Of a stretch of 64,000 bases of DNA, positions 46,588 through 55,489 are shown in pieces (the stretch's first letter is position 1; every line of letters starts with the position of its first letter). Under the pieces are notes generated by a model. It was not told the DNA's origin. It searched no databases and worked only from the letters and a program-made list of their open reading frames with translations. This stretch comes from Paracoccus aeridis (GTDB lineage Bacteria; Pseudomonadota; Alphaproteobacteria; Rhodobacterales; Rhodobacteraceae): the NCBI RefSeq assembly GCF_004923205.2, contig NZ_SELD02000018.1, positions 310,001-374,000 on the forward strand, in the 5' to 3' direction. Both the position numbers and the translations under genes were made by a program.

Positions 46588-48777
46588 ATGACCGACTTCA
46601 CCATGCAGAAGGGCGACGACGGCGTCGCCGTCATCACCTGGGACGTGCCCGGCAAGTCGATGAACGTGCTGTCCTTCGACGGCGCGGGCGAACTCGACCG
46701 CCTGATCGACGACGCGCTGGCGGACGAAACCGTGAAGGGCATCGTCATCACAAGCGGCAAGGACGATTTCGCCGGCGGAATGGACCTGAACGCCATCGCC
46801 GGCATGAAGGACGCCGGCGGCGCGCAGGGCGTCTTCGACGGCGTCATGGGCCTGCACGCGCTTCTGCGCAAGATCGAGCGCGCGGGGATGGACCCCAAAA
46901 CGCTGAAGGGCGGCAAGCCCGTCGCCGCCGCCCTGCCCGGCACCGCGCTGGGGATCGGGCTTGAACTGCCGCTGGCCACGCACCGCATCTTCGCCGCCCC
47001 GAACCCAAGGGCCAAGATCGGCCTGCCCGAGATCAACGTCGGCATCTTCCCCGGCGCGGGCGGCACGACGCGCCTGGTCCGCAAGCTCGGCGTCCTCGCC
47101 GCGGCCCCGATCCTCCTGGAAGGCAAGCTGAGCGATCCCGCGGCCGCCAAGTCGGCAGGGCTGATCGACGAGGTGGTGGACGATCCGGTCGCCGCCGCGA
47201 AGGCGTGGGTGCTGGGCGCGTCCGACGCCGACCTCGTGAAGCCGTGGGATGCGAAGGGCTACAAGATGCCCGGCGGCACCCCCTACCACCCGGCGGGTTT
47301 CACGACCTTCCTCGGCGCCGCCGCCATGGTCCACGGCAAGACGCTGGGCGTCTATCCGGCCGCCCGCGCGCTTCTGAGCGCGGTCTACGAAGGCTCGCTG
47401 GTGCCGTTCGACACCGCGCTGAAGATCGAGGCGCGCTGGTTCACCAACGTCCTGATGAACCCGTCCTCGGGCAACATGATCCGCAGCCTGTTCATCAACA
47501 AGGGCGCGCTCGAGAAGGGCGCGAACCGTCCCGACGTGCCCGACCAGACGGTGCGCAAGGTCGGGATCCTCGGCGCGGGCATGATGGGCGCGGGGATCGC
47601 CTATGTCAGCGCGAACGCAGGCATCGACGTCGTGCTGATCGACGCCGTTCAGGACGCCGCCGACCGCGGCAAGGCGTATTCGGAAGGGCTGCTCGACAAG
47701 GGCATCTCGCGCAAGAAGGTGACGGAGGAGAAGAGGGCCCAGGTTCTCGGCCGCATCAATGCGACGACCGACTACGCCGCGCTGGAAGGGTGCGACCTGA
47801 TCGTCGAAGCCGTGTTCGAGGACGTGGGCGTCAAGGCGGAGGTCACGAAGAAGGCCGAGGCCGTGATCCCGGCGGACGCGATCTTCGCGACCAACACCTC
47901 GACCCTGCCCATCGGCGAGCTGGCGAAGGCGTCCTCGCGCCCGGGCCAGTTCATCGGCATCCACTTCTTCAGCCCGGTGGACAAGATGCTGCTGGTCGAA
48001 ATCATCCGCGGCGCGCAGACAGGCGACGTCGCGGTGGCCAAGGCGCTCGACTTCGTGCGCCAGATCCGCAAGACCCCGATCGTCGTCAACGACGCCCGCT
48101 TCTTCTACGCCAACCGCTGCATCATCCCCTACATCAACGAGGGCGTGCGGATGGTCGGCGAGGGCGTGAACCCCACCCTGATCGAGAACGCGGCCAAGAT
48201 GATGGGGATGCCGCTCGGGCCGCTGCAGCTGATCGACGAGACGTCGATCGACCTCGGCGTCAAGATCGCCAAGGCGACGAAGGCGGCGCTGGGCGGCGAG
48301 TACGTCGACACCGAGGTGGACGACGTGCTGTTCTGGATGGCAGACCAGGGCCGGATGGGCAGGAAGTCGAAGTCGGGCTTCTACGCCTATGACGAGGCCG
48401 GCAAGCGGCAGGACCTGTGGGAAGGGCTGGATGCGCAGTTCCCGCGGGCAGAGGGCCAGCCCGACCTGACCGAGGTGCAGCAGCGGCTGATGTTCGTGCA
48501 GGCGCTGGAAGCCGTGCGGGCGCTGGAACAGGGCGTGCTGACCGACATCCGCGAAGGCGATGTCGGCGCGATCCTGGGCTGGGGCTTCGCGCCGTGGTCG
48601 GGCGGCCCGTTCGGCTGGCTCGACATCCTCGGCGCCGCGCGCGCGGTCGAGGTGACGGAGCGCCTTGCCGGGAAATACGGCGACCGCTTCGCAGCCCCCG
48701 CGCTGCTGCGCGAGATGGCCGAAAGGGGCGAAAGCTTCTACGGCCGGTTCGGACCGCAGGCCAAGCAGGCGGCCTGA
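46588..48777 (+). CDS. fadB: 3-hydroxyacyl-CoA dehydrogenase/enoyl-CoA hydratase, fused
   Basis: A 729-residue bifunctional enzyme of fatty-acid oxidation. The crotonase domain (1 to about 190) has the oxyanion loop DDFAGGMDLNAIAGM and two glutamates in LGIGLELPLATH and GLPEINVGIFPGAGG. The NAD-binding domain starts near residue 320 (VGILGAGMMGAGIAYVSANA), and the C-terminal dehydrogenase domain includes HFFSPVDKMLLVEII and GRMGRKSKSGFYAYDE. It pairs with the thiolase upstream. FadB and FadJ types cannot be told apart by eye. Confidence 0.93.
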   Translation: MTDFTMQKGDDGVAVITWDVPGKSMNVLSFDGAGELDRLIDDALADETVKGIVITSGKDDFAGGMDLNAIAGMKDAGGAQGVFDGVMGLHALLRKIERAGMDPKTLKGGKPVAAALPGTALGIGLELPLATHRIFAAPNPRAKIGLPEINVGIFPGAGGTTRLVRKLGVLAAAPILLEGKLSDPAAAKSAGLIDEVVDDPVAAAKAWVLGASDADLVKPWDAKGYKMPGGTPYHPAGFTTFLGAAAMVHGKTLGVYPAARALLSAVYEGSLVPFDTALKIEARWFTNVLMNPSSGNMIRSLFINKGALEKGANRPDVPDQTVRKVGILGAGMMGAGIAYVSANAGIDVVLIDAVQDAADRGKAYSEGLLDKGISRKKVTEEKRAQVLGRINATTDYAALEGCDLIVEAVFEDVGVKAEVTKKAEAVIPADAIFATNTSTLPIGELAKASSRPGQFIGIHFFSPVDKMLLVEIIRGAQTGDVAVAKALDFVRQIRKTPIVVNDARFFYANRCIIPYINEGVRMVGEGVNPTLIENAAKMMGMPLGPLQLIDETSIDLGVKIAKATKAALGGEYVDTEVDDVLFWMADQGRMGRKSKSGFYAYDEAGKRQDLWEGLDAQFPRAEGQPDLTEVQQRLMFVQALEAVRALEQGVLTDIREGDVGAILGWGFAPWSGGPFGWLDILGAARAVEVTERLAGKYGDRFAAPALLREMAERGESFYGRFGPQAKQAA

Positions 48778-48800
48778 CGAGGAAGGCCGGGCAGAAAGGA

Positions 48801-48822
48801 AGGCCGGGCTGAGGCCCGGCCT
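48801..48822. terminator. GC hairpin between fadB and the PfkB kinase
   Basis: A perfect 9-bp stem (AGGCCGGGC/GCCCGGCCT), loop TGAG, no T run. It lies between convergent genes. Confidence 0.45.
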
Positions 48823-48823
48823 G

Positions 48824-48856
48824 CCTCCGGCGGGGATATTTCAGCAAAGAAGAAGC
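48824..48856 (+). repeat. dispersed intergenic repeat
   Basis: CCTCCGGCGGGGATATTTCA continues GCAAAGAAGAAGC. It immediately follows the hairpin after fadB. Confidence 0.75.
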
Positions 48857-48894
48857 CCGCCTCGGGGGCCGGGGCGCGCGCCGTCGGTTTCGGG

Positions 48895-49929
48895 TCAGAC
48901 CAGCCCTTCGCCGCGGAACAGCGCCATCACGTCGCGTTCCGGGCGGGCGCCCAGATGGCTGATGACCTCTGACGCGGCGATGCAGCCCATCCGGCCCGCG
49001 ACGGCGAGCGGCCGCCCCGTGGCGAGGCCGTAGATCAGCCCGGCGGCGAACTGGTCCCCTGCGCCCGTGGCATCGACTGGCGTGATCCGGTGGACCGGCG
49101 CGATCACGCGCTCGCCCTGCCGGATCAGGATCGCGTCCTCGCCCGAGCGGGTGCATATCACTGTGCCGCAATCGGCGGCGGCCATCTCCAAGGCGGTTTC
49201 CAGATCCTCGACCTGGTAGAGCGCCTGCCATTCGTGGATGTTGCCAGTGACGTAGTCCATCGGCCCCGCTACCAGCCGGCGGAAGTCGGCGCGGTGCCGG
49301 TCGACGCAGAACGGGTCGCTGAGCGCGATCCCCGCCTGCCCGCCCGCCGCGTGGCAGGCGGAGGCCGCCTTGAGGAAGGCGGCTTTTCCCTTGGGCTTGT
49401 CGTAGAGGTAGCCTTCCAGGAACAGCCACGTCCCGTCCGCGAAAAGCGCCGGGTCCACGTCCGCCTCGCCCAGTTCGGCCGAGATCCCGAGATAGGTGTT
49501 CATCGACCGCTCGCCATCCGCCGTCACGTGGATGATCGACCGCGAGGTCGGCAGGTCCGCCCCGCCAACCGGCGGGTTCACGAAGTCGGTGCCGTCGGCG
49601 GCCGTCGCCTCGGCGTAGGCGCGGCCGAGGTCGTCGTCCGCCACCCGGCCGATGAAGGCCGTGGTCAGCCCCAGCCGGCCGATCCCCGCCAGCGTGTTCG
49701 CGACCGACCCGCCCGGCACCAGCCGGGACGTATCCCGGCCCGTGTGCTGGCCCGCGTGCTGGCCCGTGTGGCGGCCTGCGTTGCGGGCGGCCATCAGCGC
49801 CTCGGCCCGGTCGTGGTCGATCAGCTGCATGATGCCCTTCTGGACGCCGAGCGCGGCAAGGCTCTCGTCGTCCGCCGGGGCGATCACGTCCATGACCGCG
49901 TTGCCGATGCCGATGACCTGATGTGCCAT
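48895..49929 (-). CDS. PfkB-family carbohydrate/nucleoside kinase (adenosine kinase-like)
   Basis: A 344-residue sugar or nucleoside kinase. It starts MAHQVIGIGNAVMDVI; VPGGSVANTLAGIGRLGL (about 71-88) contacts the substrate, and the C-terminal DATGAGDQFAAGLIYGL carries the catalytic Asp and anion hole. The group is usually annotated as adenosine kinase. Residues 52-69 hold an inserted His/Gly/Gln/Thr repeat (HTGQHAGQHTG) just before the GGS loop, which family members usually lack. The substrate is not certain. Confidence 0.82.
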   Translation of the reverse strand: MAHQVIGIGNAVMDVIAPADDESLAALGVQKGIMQLIDHDRAEALMAARNAGRHTGQHAGQHTGRDTSRLVPGGSVANTLAGIGRLGLTTAFIGRVADDDLGRAYAEATAADGTDFVNPPVGGADLPTSRSIIHVTADGERSMNTYLGISAELGEADVDPALFADGTWLFLEGYLYDKPKGKAAFLKAASACHAAGGQAGIALSDPFCVDRHRADFRRLVAGPMDYVTGNIHEWQALYQVEDLETALEMAAADCGTVICTRSGEDAILIRQGERVIAPVHRITPVDATGAGDQFAAGLIYGLATGRPLAVAGRMGCIAASEVISHLGARPERDVMALFRGEGLV

Positions 49930-50000
49930 GATGTCCCCTTGCGTTGCTGCCCACCCAATGCCGCCTGCGGAAGGCCGCGGCAAGCGGGTCAGGGTCAAAG

Positions 50001-50744
50001 TCAAGGGTCGACGGTCTTTGGCTCGTAGGGGCAGATGTCGTTGATCGGGCAGATCGGGCAGCGGGGGCGGCGCGCCTGGCAGATGTAGCGGCCGTGCAGG
50101 ATCAGCCAGTGATGCGCGTTGCCCTGGAAGGGCGCGGGGACGTTGTCCTCGATCGCGCGCTCGACCTCCGCCTCGTCGCGGCCGGGGGCCAGGCAGGTGC
50201 GGTTGCCGACGCGGAAGATGTGGGTGTCGACGGCCTGCGCCGGGATCCCCCAGATGCAGTTGAGGACCACGTTCGCGGTCTTGCGCCCCACCCCCGGCAG
50301 CGACATCAGCGCCGCGCGCGAGGACGGCACCTCGCCCCCGAAGTCGTCGATCAGGCGCTGGGACAGCGCCACGACGTTGCGAGCCTTCTGCCGGAAAAGG
50401 CCGATCGTCCTGATGTGTTCCGTGACGCCCTCGACCCCCAGCCGCACCATCGCGGCCGGGTCAGGCGCGGCGTCGAACAGCGCCGGCGTCGCCCGGTTCA
50501 CGCCGGCATCGGTCGCCTGCGCCGAAAGCGCCACGGCGATTAGCAGCGTGAAGGCGTCGCGATAGAGAAGCTCGGTCTGCGGCTCGGGGTTGGCCGCGCG
50601 CAGCCGCTCGAAGGCGCGGACCTGCAGGGGATAGGGCAGCGGCGGGGCGAGCCGGGGGACCGGCCGGGCGGCGCGGGGGCGGCGGGGCGCCTGCGGGCTT
50701 TCGCCGGGCACGGGCGGGCTTGCGGGTGGGGTCGTGCTGGCCAT
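50001..50744 (-). CDS. nth: endonuclease III
   Basis: A 247-residue base-excision-repair glycosylase and AP lyase for oxidised pyrimidines. The helix-hairpin-helix is LPGVGRKTANVVL, with the catalytic Lys, and the Asp is in AVDTHIFRV. The [4Fe-4S] cluster cysteines follow C-x6-C-x2-C-x5-C (CQARRPRCPICPINDIC). A Pro-rich N-terminal stretch of 35 residues precedes the conserved part. It is followed in the same direction by the PfkB kinase. Confidence 0.94.
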   Translation of the reverse strand: MASTTPPASPPVPGESPQAPRRPRAARPVPRLAPPLPYPLQVRAFERLRAANPEPQTELLYRDAFTLLIAVALSAQATDAGVNRATPALFDAAPDPAAMVRLGVEGVTEHIRTIGLFRQKARNVVALSQRLIDDFGGEVPSSRAALMSLPGVGRKTANVVLNCIWGIPAQAVDTHIFRVGNRTCLAPGRDEAEVERAIEDNVPAPFQGNAHHWLILHGRYICQARRPRCPICPINDICPYEPKTVDP

Positions 50745-50925
50745 GCGACCGGTGATGCCTTTTAGGGCACGCCATCGCAAGCGCGCGCCAAACAAAACTG
50801 ACGCAACCGCGAGGCAGGGGTTTTCCGCCGATCCGGCTTTCGTGACGCAACCAAAGCGGCGCCTTTCAGTTGAGCAGCATGATTGAAGCGGCCTCGCCGC
50901 GGCTGATTTGAAAGGAATGGAAGTC

Positions 50926-51594
50926 ATGATGTCTCGCATCACGCTGCTGGCGGCGAGCGCCGGCATGATCGCGCTGAGTGCATGCACCGACACGATGGGA
51001 ACGACCGGCACCACGGGCGGGCTGAGCCGCACCCAGCAGGGCGCGATCGCCGGTGCCGCTGCGGGCGCGGTGCTGGGCGCCGTCCGCGACGACGACAGCA
51101 ACAACCAGGGCCGCGACGCGGCGCGCGGCGCCATCGTCGGCGGCCTGGCCGGCGCGGCGGTCGGCGCGACGCTCGACGCCCAGCAGCGCGCGCTGCAGAG
51201 CCAACTCGCCACGCCGGGCGTCACCGTGGTCAACACCGGCTCGACCCTGAACGTCGTCCTGCCCGAAGGCGTGCTGTTCGCCACCGACAGCGCCGCCGTG
51301 TCGGGCCCGGCCCAGGTCGACCTGCAGGCCGTCGCCCGCAACCTGCGCCAGTACCCGAACTCGACCGTGCAGGTCATCGGCCACACCGACAGCACCGGCG
51401 AGGCCGCCTACAACCTGCAACTGTCGCAGCGCCGCGCGCAGGCGGTCGCGAACATCCTGATCGCCGGCGGTGTCCCGGCTCAGCGGATCGCGGCGGGCGG
51501 CCAGGGCGAGACCCAGCCGGTGGCGTCGAACGATACCGCCGCAGGCCGGGCGCAGAACCGCCGGGTGGAGATCATCATCCGTCCGAACGCCTGA
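50926..51594 (+). CDS. OmpA-family lipoprotein (YiaD-like)
   Basis: A 222-residue outer-membrane lipoprotein. The lipobox is ALSAC with C20 as the acylated residue. A glycine-zipper region follows (GAIAGAAAGAVLGAV and GAIVGGLAGAAVGAT, about 40-80), then an OmpA domain (from about 105) with VIGHTDSTGEAAYNLQLSQR, which binds peptidoglycan. Start ATG 50926 has AAAGGA nine bases upstream. A terminator follows. It is divergent from nth. Confidence 0.9.
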   Translation: MMSRITLLAASAGMIALSACTDTMGTTGTTGGLSRTQQGAIAGAAAGAVLGAVRDDDSNNQGRDAARGAIVGGLAGAAVGATLDAQQRALQSQLATPGVTVVNTGSTLNVVLPEGVLFATDSAAVSGPAQVDLQAVARNLRQYPNSTVQVIGHTDSTGEAAYNLQLSQRRAQAVANILIAGGVPAQRIAAGGQGETQPVASNDTAAGRAQNRRVEIIIRPNA

Positions 51595-51640
51595 CGGATG
51601 GACGGGGCCGGCGCGCCGGCCCCTGCCCCGCCAAATGCCG

Positions 51641-51670
51641 GAACCCCGGGCCGTCGGCTCGGGGTTCTTT
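51641..51670 (+). terminator. terminator of the OmpA-family gene
   Basis: An 8-bp stem (GAACCCCG/CGGGGTTC) with an 11-base loop, then TTTCGTTCT, 46 bases past the stop. Confidence 0.7.
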
Positions 51671-51712
51671 CGTTCTAGCGCTGCCGCGGTGTCGCCCGTG
51701 GGGCGAACGGCG

Positions 51713-52282
51713 TCAGTTCAGCTGGTGGGACAGGTTGTCGATGGCGCGGTCGATCCCGGCGCTGCGATCGGCGGCGCCCGACTGCGAGGCGAGCACCTCG
51801 GACGCGGCGGCGATCGCCACCTGCACCGCGCGGTCGCGCACGGCGCGCACGGCATCCGATTCCGCCGACGCGATCTGGTCCTCGGCAGCCTTCAGGCGGC
51901 GCTGGATCGAATCTTCCAGATCGGCCTGCGCCTTGCGCGCGTGGGCGGTCGCCTCGCGACGGGCGTTGGCGACGATCTCGTCGGCCTGGCCCATGACCTC
52001 GCGCTGGCGACGCTCGTAGTTCGCATAGATCTCCTGCGCCTCGTCGCGCAGGCGGCGCGCTTCGGCCAGGTCGGCGCGGATGCCTTCGGCACGCTGGTCG
52101 AGCAGCTTGCCGACGCGGCCGGGGACGCCGAAATACATCAGGATCGCGGCGAACCCCAGGAAGCCCAGCAACACCACGAAGTCGGTGTTGCGAAGCGAGA
52201 AGAACGGCCCCGTCGCGGCGGCCGCGGGCGTCGCGAGAAGGACGGCCGCTGCCGCCAGGCGAGCGATGGAACGACCGGTCAT
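51713..52282 (-). CDS. atpF: ATP synthase F0 subunit b
   Basis: A 189-residue peripheral-stalk subunit. An N-terminal hydrophobic segment (about 8-23) looks like a cleavable or additional membrane piece. A second membrane span ([20 protein letters not shown], about 33-52) follows, then a long charged helix ([20 protein letters not shown] and onward). Its ATG overlaps the b' stop as ATGA. It is the last gene of the F0 operon here. Confidence 0.94.
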   Translation of the reverse strand: MTGRSIARLAAAAVLLATPAAAATGPFFSLRNTDFVVLLGFLGFAAILMYFGVPGRVGKLLDQRAEGIRADLAEARRLRDEAQEIYANYERRQREVMGQADEIVANARREATAHARKAQADLEDSIQRRLKAAEDQIASAESDAVRAVRDRAVQVAIAAASEVLASQSGAADRSAGIDRAIDNLSHQLN

Positions 52283-53280
52283 TGCACGGCTCCCTTCATG
52301 CGTTGGTCAACGGCGGCATTCAGCGCGCCCGCGTCGGGCTGGCCGCCGAAGGTGCGGACCAGTTCCGCGGCGACGTCCTGCGCGACGGTGCGGGCATCCT
52401 GTTCGGCCGAGGCGCGGATCTCGCCGATCCGGCGTTCCGATTCCACGCTGCGCGCCGAGATCTCGGCGTCGGCCTTGGCGATGGCGGCGTCCAGTTCGGC
52501 CTGCATCTCGGCCCGGTTCGCGGCGACGATCTTGTTCGCCTCGCCCCGCGCGTCGGCCAGCGCCTTGTCATAGGCGGCCTCGGCGTCCTTGGCCTTCTGC
52601 TTGAAGTCCTCGGCGGCCATCAGGTCGTTGGTCATCAACCCCTGCCGGTCGGCGAGGATGCGGTTGATGCGCGGCAGCGCGACCCGCGACAGCGCGAAGT
52701 AGATGATCGCCAGCGCGACGAGCAGCCAGAAGATCTGGTTGCCGAAGGTCGAGAAGTCGAGCTGCGGCATGCCGACCGCGGCGGCGGCGTCGTGCCCGCC
52801 CGCGGCAACGGCCTGGTGGGCGTCAGTGCCGGGCGCGGCATGGACGACGGCGCTCTGGACGCCGTCGGTCACGTGGCCGACGACGGGCGTGTCGGACAGG
52901 GCGGGCGCGTGGCCCATGCCGGCTTCGGCCACCGGCGGGGCCGTGCCCGCGTCGGTCGCGCCGGGAACGACGATGGCGTCGGTCGCGTGCGCCTGAGGAT
53001 CGGCGGGGACGACCGGCACCGCGGCCGCGTCGGCGACGGGCGCGGGAATCGGCTCGATCGCGGCGGGTTCGATCACGGCAGGCTCGACCTGCGCGACCGT
53101 TGCCGTGCCGGGCGCAGCCGCCACGTCCGCCGCCGGGGCGGTGTCATAGGTGATGGTCACGGGCGCCGACGGGGGCGCACTGGCGGGGGCTTCGGTCAGG
53201 GGCACGGTGAACGTGTTGACCGGACCCGGGGGGGTCGTTCCGACCGCGGCTGGGGCGGTCTGCTGCAATAGGCTGATCAT
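52279..53280 (-). CDS. atpX: ATP synthase F0 subunit b' with a long Ala/Pro-rich N-terminal extension
   Basis: The conserved b' core is residues 171-333: [20 protein letters not shown] marks the membrane span, followed by the stalk helix with the usual Ala, Glu, Asp and Lys content. In frame upstream lie 170 residues rich in Ala, Pro, Val and Thr, with His residues near the membrane end. Usual b' subunits are about 160-180 residues. The ATG at 53280 is 82 bases after the c-subunit stop with AGGGACAGGAC upstream. An internal ATG at 52917 would give 212 residues. The N-terminus of b' faces the periplasm, so an extension would hang outside. Real translation of all of it is not proven. Confidence 0.85.
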   Translation of the reverse strand: MISLLQQTAPAAVGTTPPGPVNTFTVPLTEAPASAPPSAPVTITYDTAPAADVAAAPGTATVAQVEPAVIEPAAIEPIPAPVADAAAVPVVPADPQAHATDAIVVPGATDAGTAPPVAEAGMGHAPALSDTPVVGHVTDGVQSAVVHAAPGTDAHQAVAAGGHDAAAAVGMPQLDFSTFGNQIFWLLVALAIIYFALSRVALPRINRILADRQGLMTNDLMAAEDFKQKAKDAEAAYDKALADARGEANKIVAANRAEMQAELDAAIAKADAEISARSVESERRIGEIRASAEQDARTVAQDVAAELVRTFGGQPDAGALNAAVDQRMKGAVQ

Positions 53281-53362
53281 GTCCTGTCCCTGGCCTGCGG
53301 TTGACAATCGGGTGAGGGGTCTTTCGACGCCCCCACCCAAAAGCAAGGAGTTGGCGTCGGGA

Positions 53363-53617
53363 TCAGGCTGCGAACAGCAGCAGCAGGGCGACGAGGAACG
53401 AGAAGATGCCGAGGGCTTCGGCAAAGGCCATGCCGATGAACAGCGTGGCGGTCTGCGAAGCGGCAGCCGACGGGTTGCGCAGCGCGCCCGACAGGTAGTT
53501 GCCGGCAACGTTGCCGACCGCCATCGCGGCACCGGCCATGCCGATGCAGGCGAGGCCCGCGCCGATGTACTTGCCCCAGTCTGCGGATGCCACGGCGGCG
53601 ACGACTTCGTTTTCCAT
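53363..53617 (-). CDS. atpE: ATP synthase F0 subunit c
   Basis: An 84-residue proteolipid with two membrane helices forming the rotor ring. The first contains [20 protein letters not shown] with the glycine packing motif; the polar loop is ALRNPSAA; the proton-carrying Glu is in [20 protein letters not shown] 74-base gap follows subunit a. Confidence 0.97.
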   Translation of the reverse strand: MENEVVAAVASADWGKYIGAGLACIGMAGAAMAVGNVAGNYLSGALRNPSAAASQTATLFIGMAFAEALGIFSFLVALLLLFAA

Positions 53618-53691
53618 GCGTAAAGCTCCTTGAGGGTATGGAAAGGGAATGGATGGACTGACCGTCGGCGCGGCGGTGGCCGCGCGGGCCG

Positions 53692-54489
53692 TCAGTGGGC
53701 GGGATGCAGCGCGTCCTTGAGATAGACGCAGGTCAGCATGGTGAACACGTAGGCCTGGATGACAGCGACCAGCACCTCGAGCCCGTAGACCGCGATGATC
53801 CCCACGATCGACAGCGGCGCGACCCACACGATGGCGGCGAAGGCTGCGAAGACCTTGAGCACGGCGTGCCCGGCCATGACGTTGCCGGCAAGTCGGATCG
53901 AGTGGCTGACCGGGCGCACGAAGTACGAGATCACCTCGATCACCGCCAGCACCGGGCGCATCGCCAGCGGCGCCGACCGGACCCAGAACAGGTCGAGGAA
54001 GTGGGACCCGTTCTTGACGAAGCCGAGGATCGTGACGCCGAAGAAGACCAGCAGCGCCAGGACGGCGGTGATCGCGATGTGCGAGGTGGTCGAGAACGAC
54101 ATCGGGATCAGGCCCAGCAGGTTCGCGAACATCACGAAGCAGAACAGCGTGAAGACATAGGGGAAGTACTTCAGCCCCTCGCGCCCTACCACGTCCTCGA
54201 CGATCTTGTGGACCATCCCGTAGCTCAGCTCGGCCATCGACTGGACCCGCGACGGGATCAGCGCCCGGCCGCGGGTGCCTAGCATGAACAGCGCGATGAT
54301 GGCGAGGACGGAAAGCATCAGCCACAGCGTGACGTTCGTCGGCTCGTACCAGCGCACGCAGCCGTCGGTCAGCCCGGTGGCCGGGTTGCAGGTGCCCGGA
54401 ACGATGTCGCGGAACAGCGGCCGGACGATGAACTGGTCCATCGGGTGGAAAACCAGGCCCGTTGCTTCGCCATGCGCTTCAGTCGCCAC
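53692..54489 (-). CDS. atpB: ATP synthase F0 subunit a
   Basis: A 265-residue membrane subunit forming the proton half-channels. The essential Arg is in [17 protein letters not shown] near residue 205. Other helices include [16 protein letters not shown] and [19 protein letters not shown]. It starts inside the 3' end of atpI (11-base overlap). Confidence 0.96.
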   Translation of the reverse strand: MATEAHGEATGLVFHPMDQFIVRPLFRDIVPGTCNPATGLTDGCVRWYEPTNVTLWLMLSVLAIIALFMLGTRGRALIPSRVQSMAELSYGMVHKIVEDVVGREGLKYFPYVFTLFCFVMFANLLGLIPMSFSTTSHIAITAVLALLVFFGVTILGFVKNGSHFLDLFWVRSAPLAMRPVLAVIEVISYFVRPVSHSIRLAGNVMAGHAVLKVFAAFAAIVWVAPLSIVGIIAVYGLEVLVAVIQAYVFTMLTCVYLKDALHPAH

Positions 54490-54931
54490 GCTGCGTCCCC
54501 TTCGTCCCCGCCGGATGGTCCGGCCTGTTTCTCGCCGGATCGTCCGGCTTGTTGCCTGCCGGATCGTCCGGCCTGTTCCGTGCCGGGCTGCCCGGCGTTC
54601 CGTCTGCGGGGCCGGCCATCTCGGCGGCCGTCCGCAGCATCGTCTTCACGCCGGCGACGAAGCCCAGCAGGATGAACACGACCAGCAGGATCGGCGACGT
54701 GCCGAACAGGTGGTCCAGTCCAAACCCGATGCCGAAGCCGATGCCCAGTCCGGCCACCAGTTCGATCACCATGCGCCATGCCTGGTTGGCTTGGCGGTAC
54801 TTGTCGCCTTCCGGGGCGGCGGTCCGCGGCTCGCCACGCGCGCGGGCCAGCCGATCCTCGAGCGCCCGCAGGCGTTCCGTGTCGCTGGCCCGGTCTGCGT
54901 CGTGCTGGCGATTGTCGGCCACGCGCGGCAT
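54479..54931 (-). CDS. atpI: ATP synthase assembly protein AtpI with repeat tail
   Basis: A 150-residue AtpI-type protein, which helps c-ring assembly or Mg2+ supply. A charged N-terminus is followed by two membrane spans ([20 protein letters not shown] about 50-70, and [17 protein letters not shown] about 77-95). The C-terminus from about 108 is hydrophilic, with an octapeptide repeat (such as [16 protein letters not shown]) encoded by 24-bp units. It is the first gene of the F0 operon. ATG 54931 is preferred over the more upstream open frame. Confidence 0.85.
   Translation of the reverse strand: MPRVADNRQHDADRASDTERLRALEDRLARARGEPRTAAPEGDKYRQANQAWRMVIELVAGLGIGFGIGFGLDHLFGTSPILLVVFILLGFVAGVKTMLRTAAEMAGPADGTPGSPARNRPDDPAGNKPDDPARNRPDHPAGTKGTQRGD
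54511..54606. repeat. 24-bp tandem repeat in atpI, four units
   Basis: Units start at 54511, 54535, 54559 and 54583. Each resembles CCGGATCGTCCGGCCTGTT plus CCGTG; the fourth is diverged. The period is a multiple of three, so the reading frame is kept. Confidence 0.85.
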
Positions 54932-55096
54932 CCCCGTTTCGATTGCGGTGCTGATAGGGGCGCAGGCCCGGCGAGTCAACCGCTGCCGCCACCAAGTGCA
55001 AACCATTGATTTCGTTCGATGCGTGCCGAACAACCGACTCCGGCACCGCTTGCGGACGCCGCTCTCCGGCGTCATCATTCAACCGCCGCGTTGAAC

Positions 55097-55471
55097 ATGA
55101 AGGCCGAAGTCCTGCCCGATCCCCTTCCCTCCCCCGCTCAGGCGGCCGCGCTCGACGCCGTCTTCGCGGCGCTGGCCGATCCGACCCGGCGCGCGATCCT
55201 CGCGATGCTGCTGGAGGACGACATGGCGGTGACCGACGTGGCCGAGCCGTTCGGGATCAGCCTCGCCGCGATCTCGAAGCACCTCGCCACGCTGGCGGCG
55301 GCCGGCCTGATCGTGCAGGAGCGGCGCGGCCGCATCAACTGGTGCAAGCTCGACCCGGACGGCATGCGCGCGGCATCCGTCTGGATGCGGAGCTTCGGGC
55401 AGGTGGACCCGATCGACCTCGACGATTTCGAACGGTTCCTGCAGGCGCAGCTGCAGCCCGATGGGGACTGA
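55097..55471 (+). CDS. ArsR family transcriptional regulator
   Basis: A 124-residue winged-helix regulator. The HTH is VTDVAEPFGISLAAISKHLA (about 48-67), preceded by FAALADPTRRAILAML, the usual ArsR start. The metal-binding ELCVCDL motif is absent, so it belongs to the non-metal (SdpR/BigR-like) subset. An in-frame ATG at 55019 would lengthen it, but the conserved fold starts after 55097. It is divergent from atpI; target unknown. Confidence 0.85.
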   Translation: MKAEVLPDPLPSPAQAAALDAVFAALADPTRRAILAMLLEDDMAVTDVAEPFGISLAAISKHLATLAAAGLIVQERRGRINWCKLDPDGMRAASVWMRSFGQVDPIDLDDFERFLQAQLQPDGD

Positions 55472-55489
55472 GGGAGGCGGCGGCCGAGG

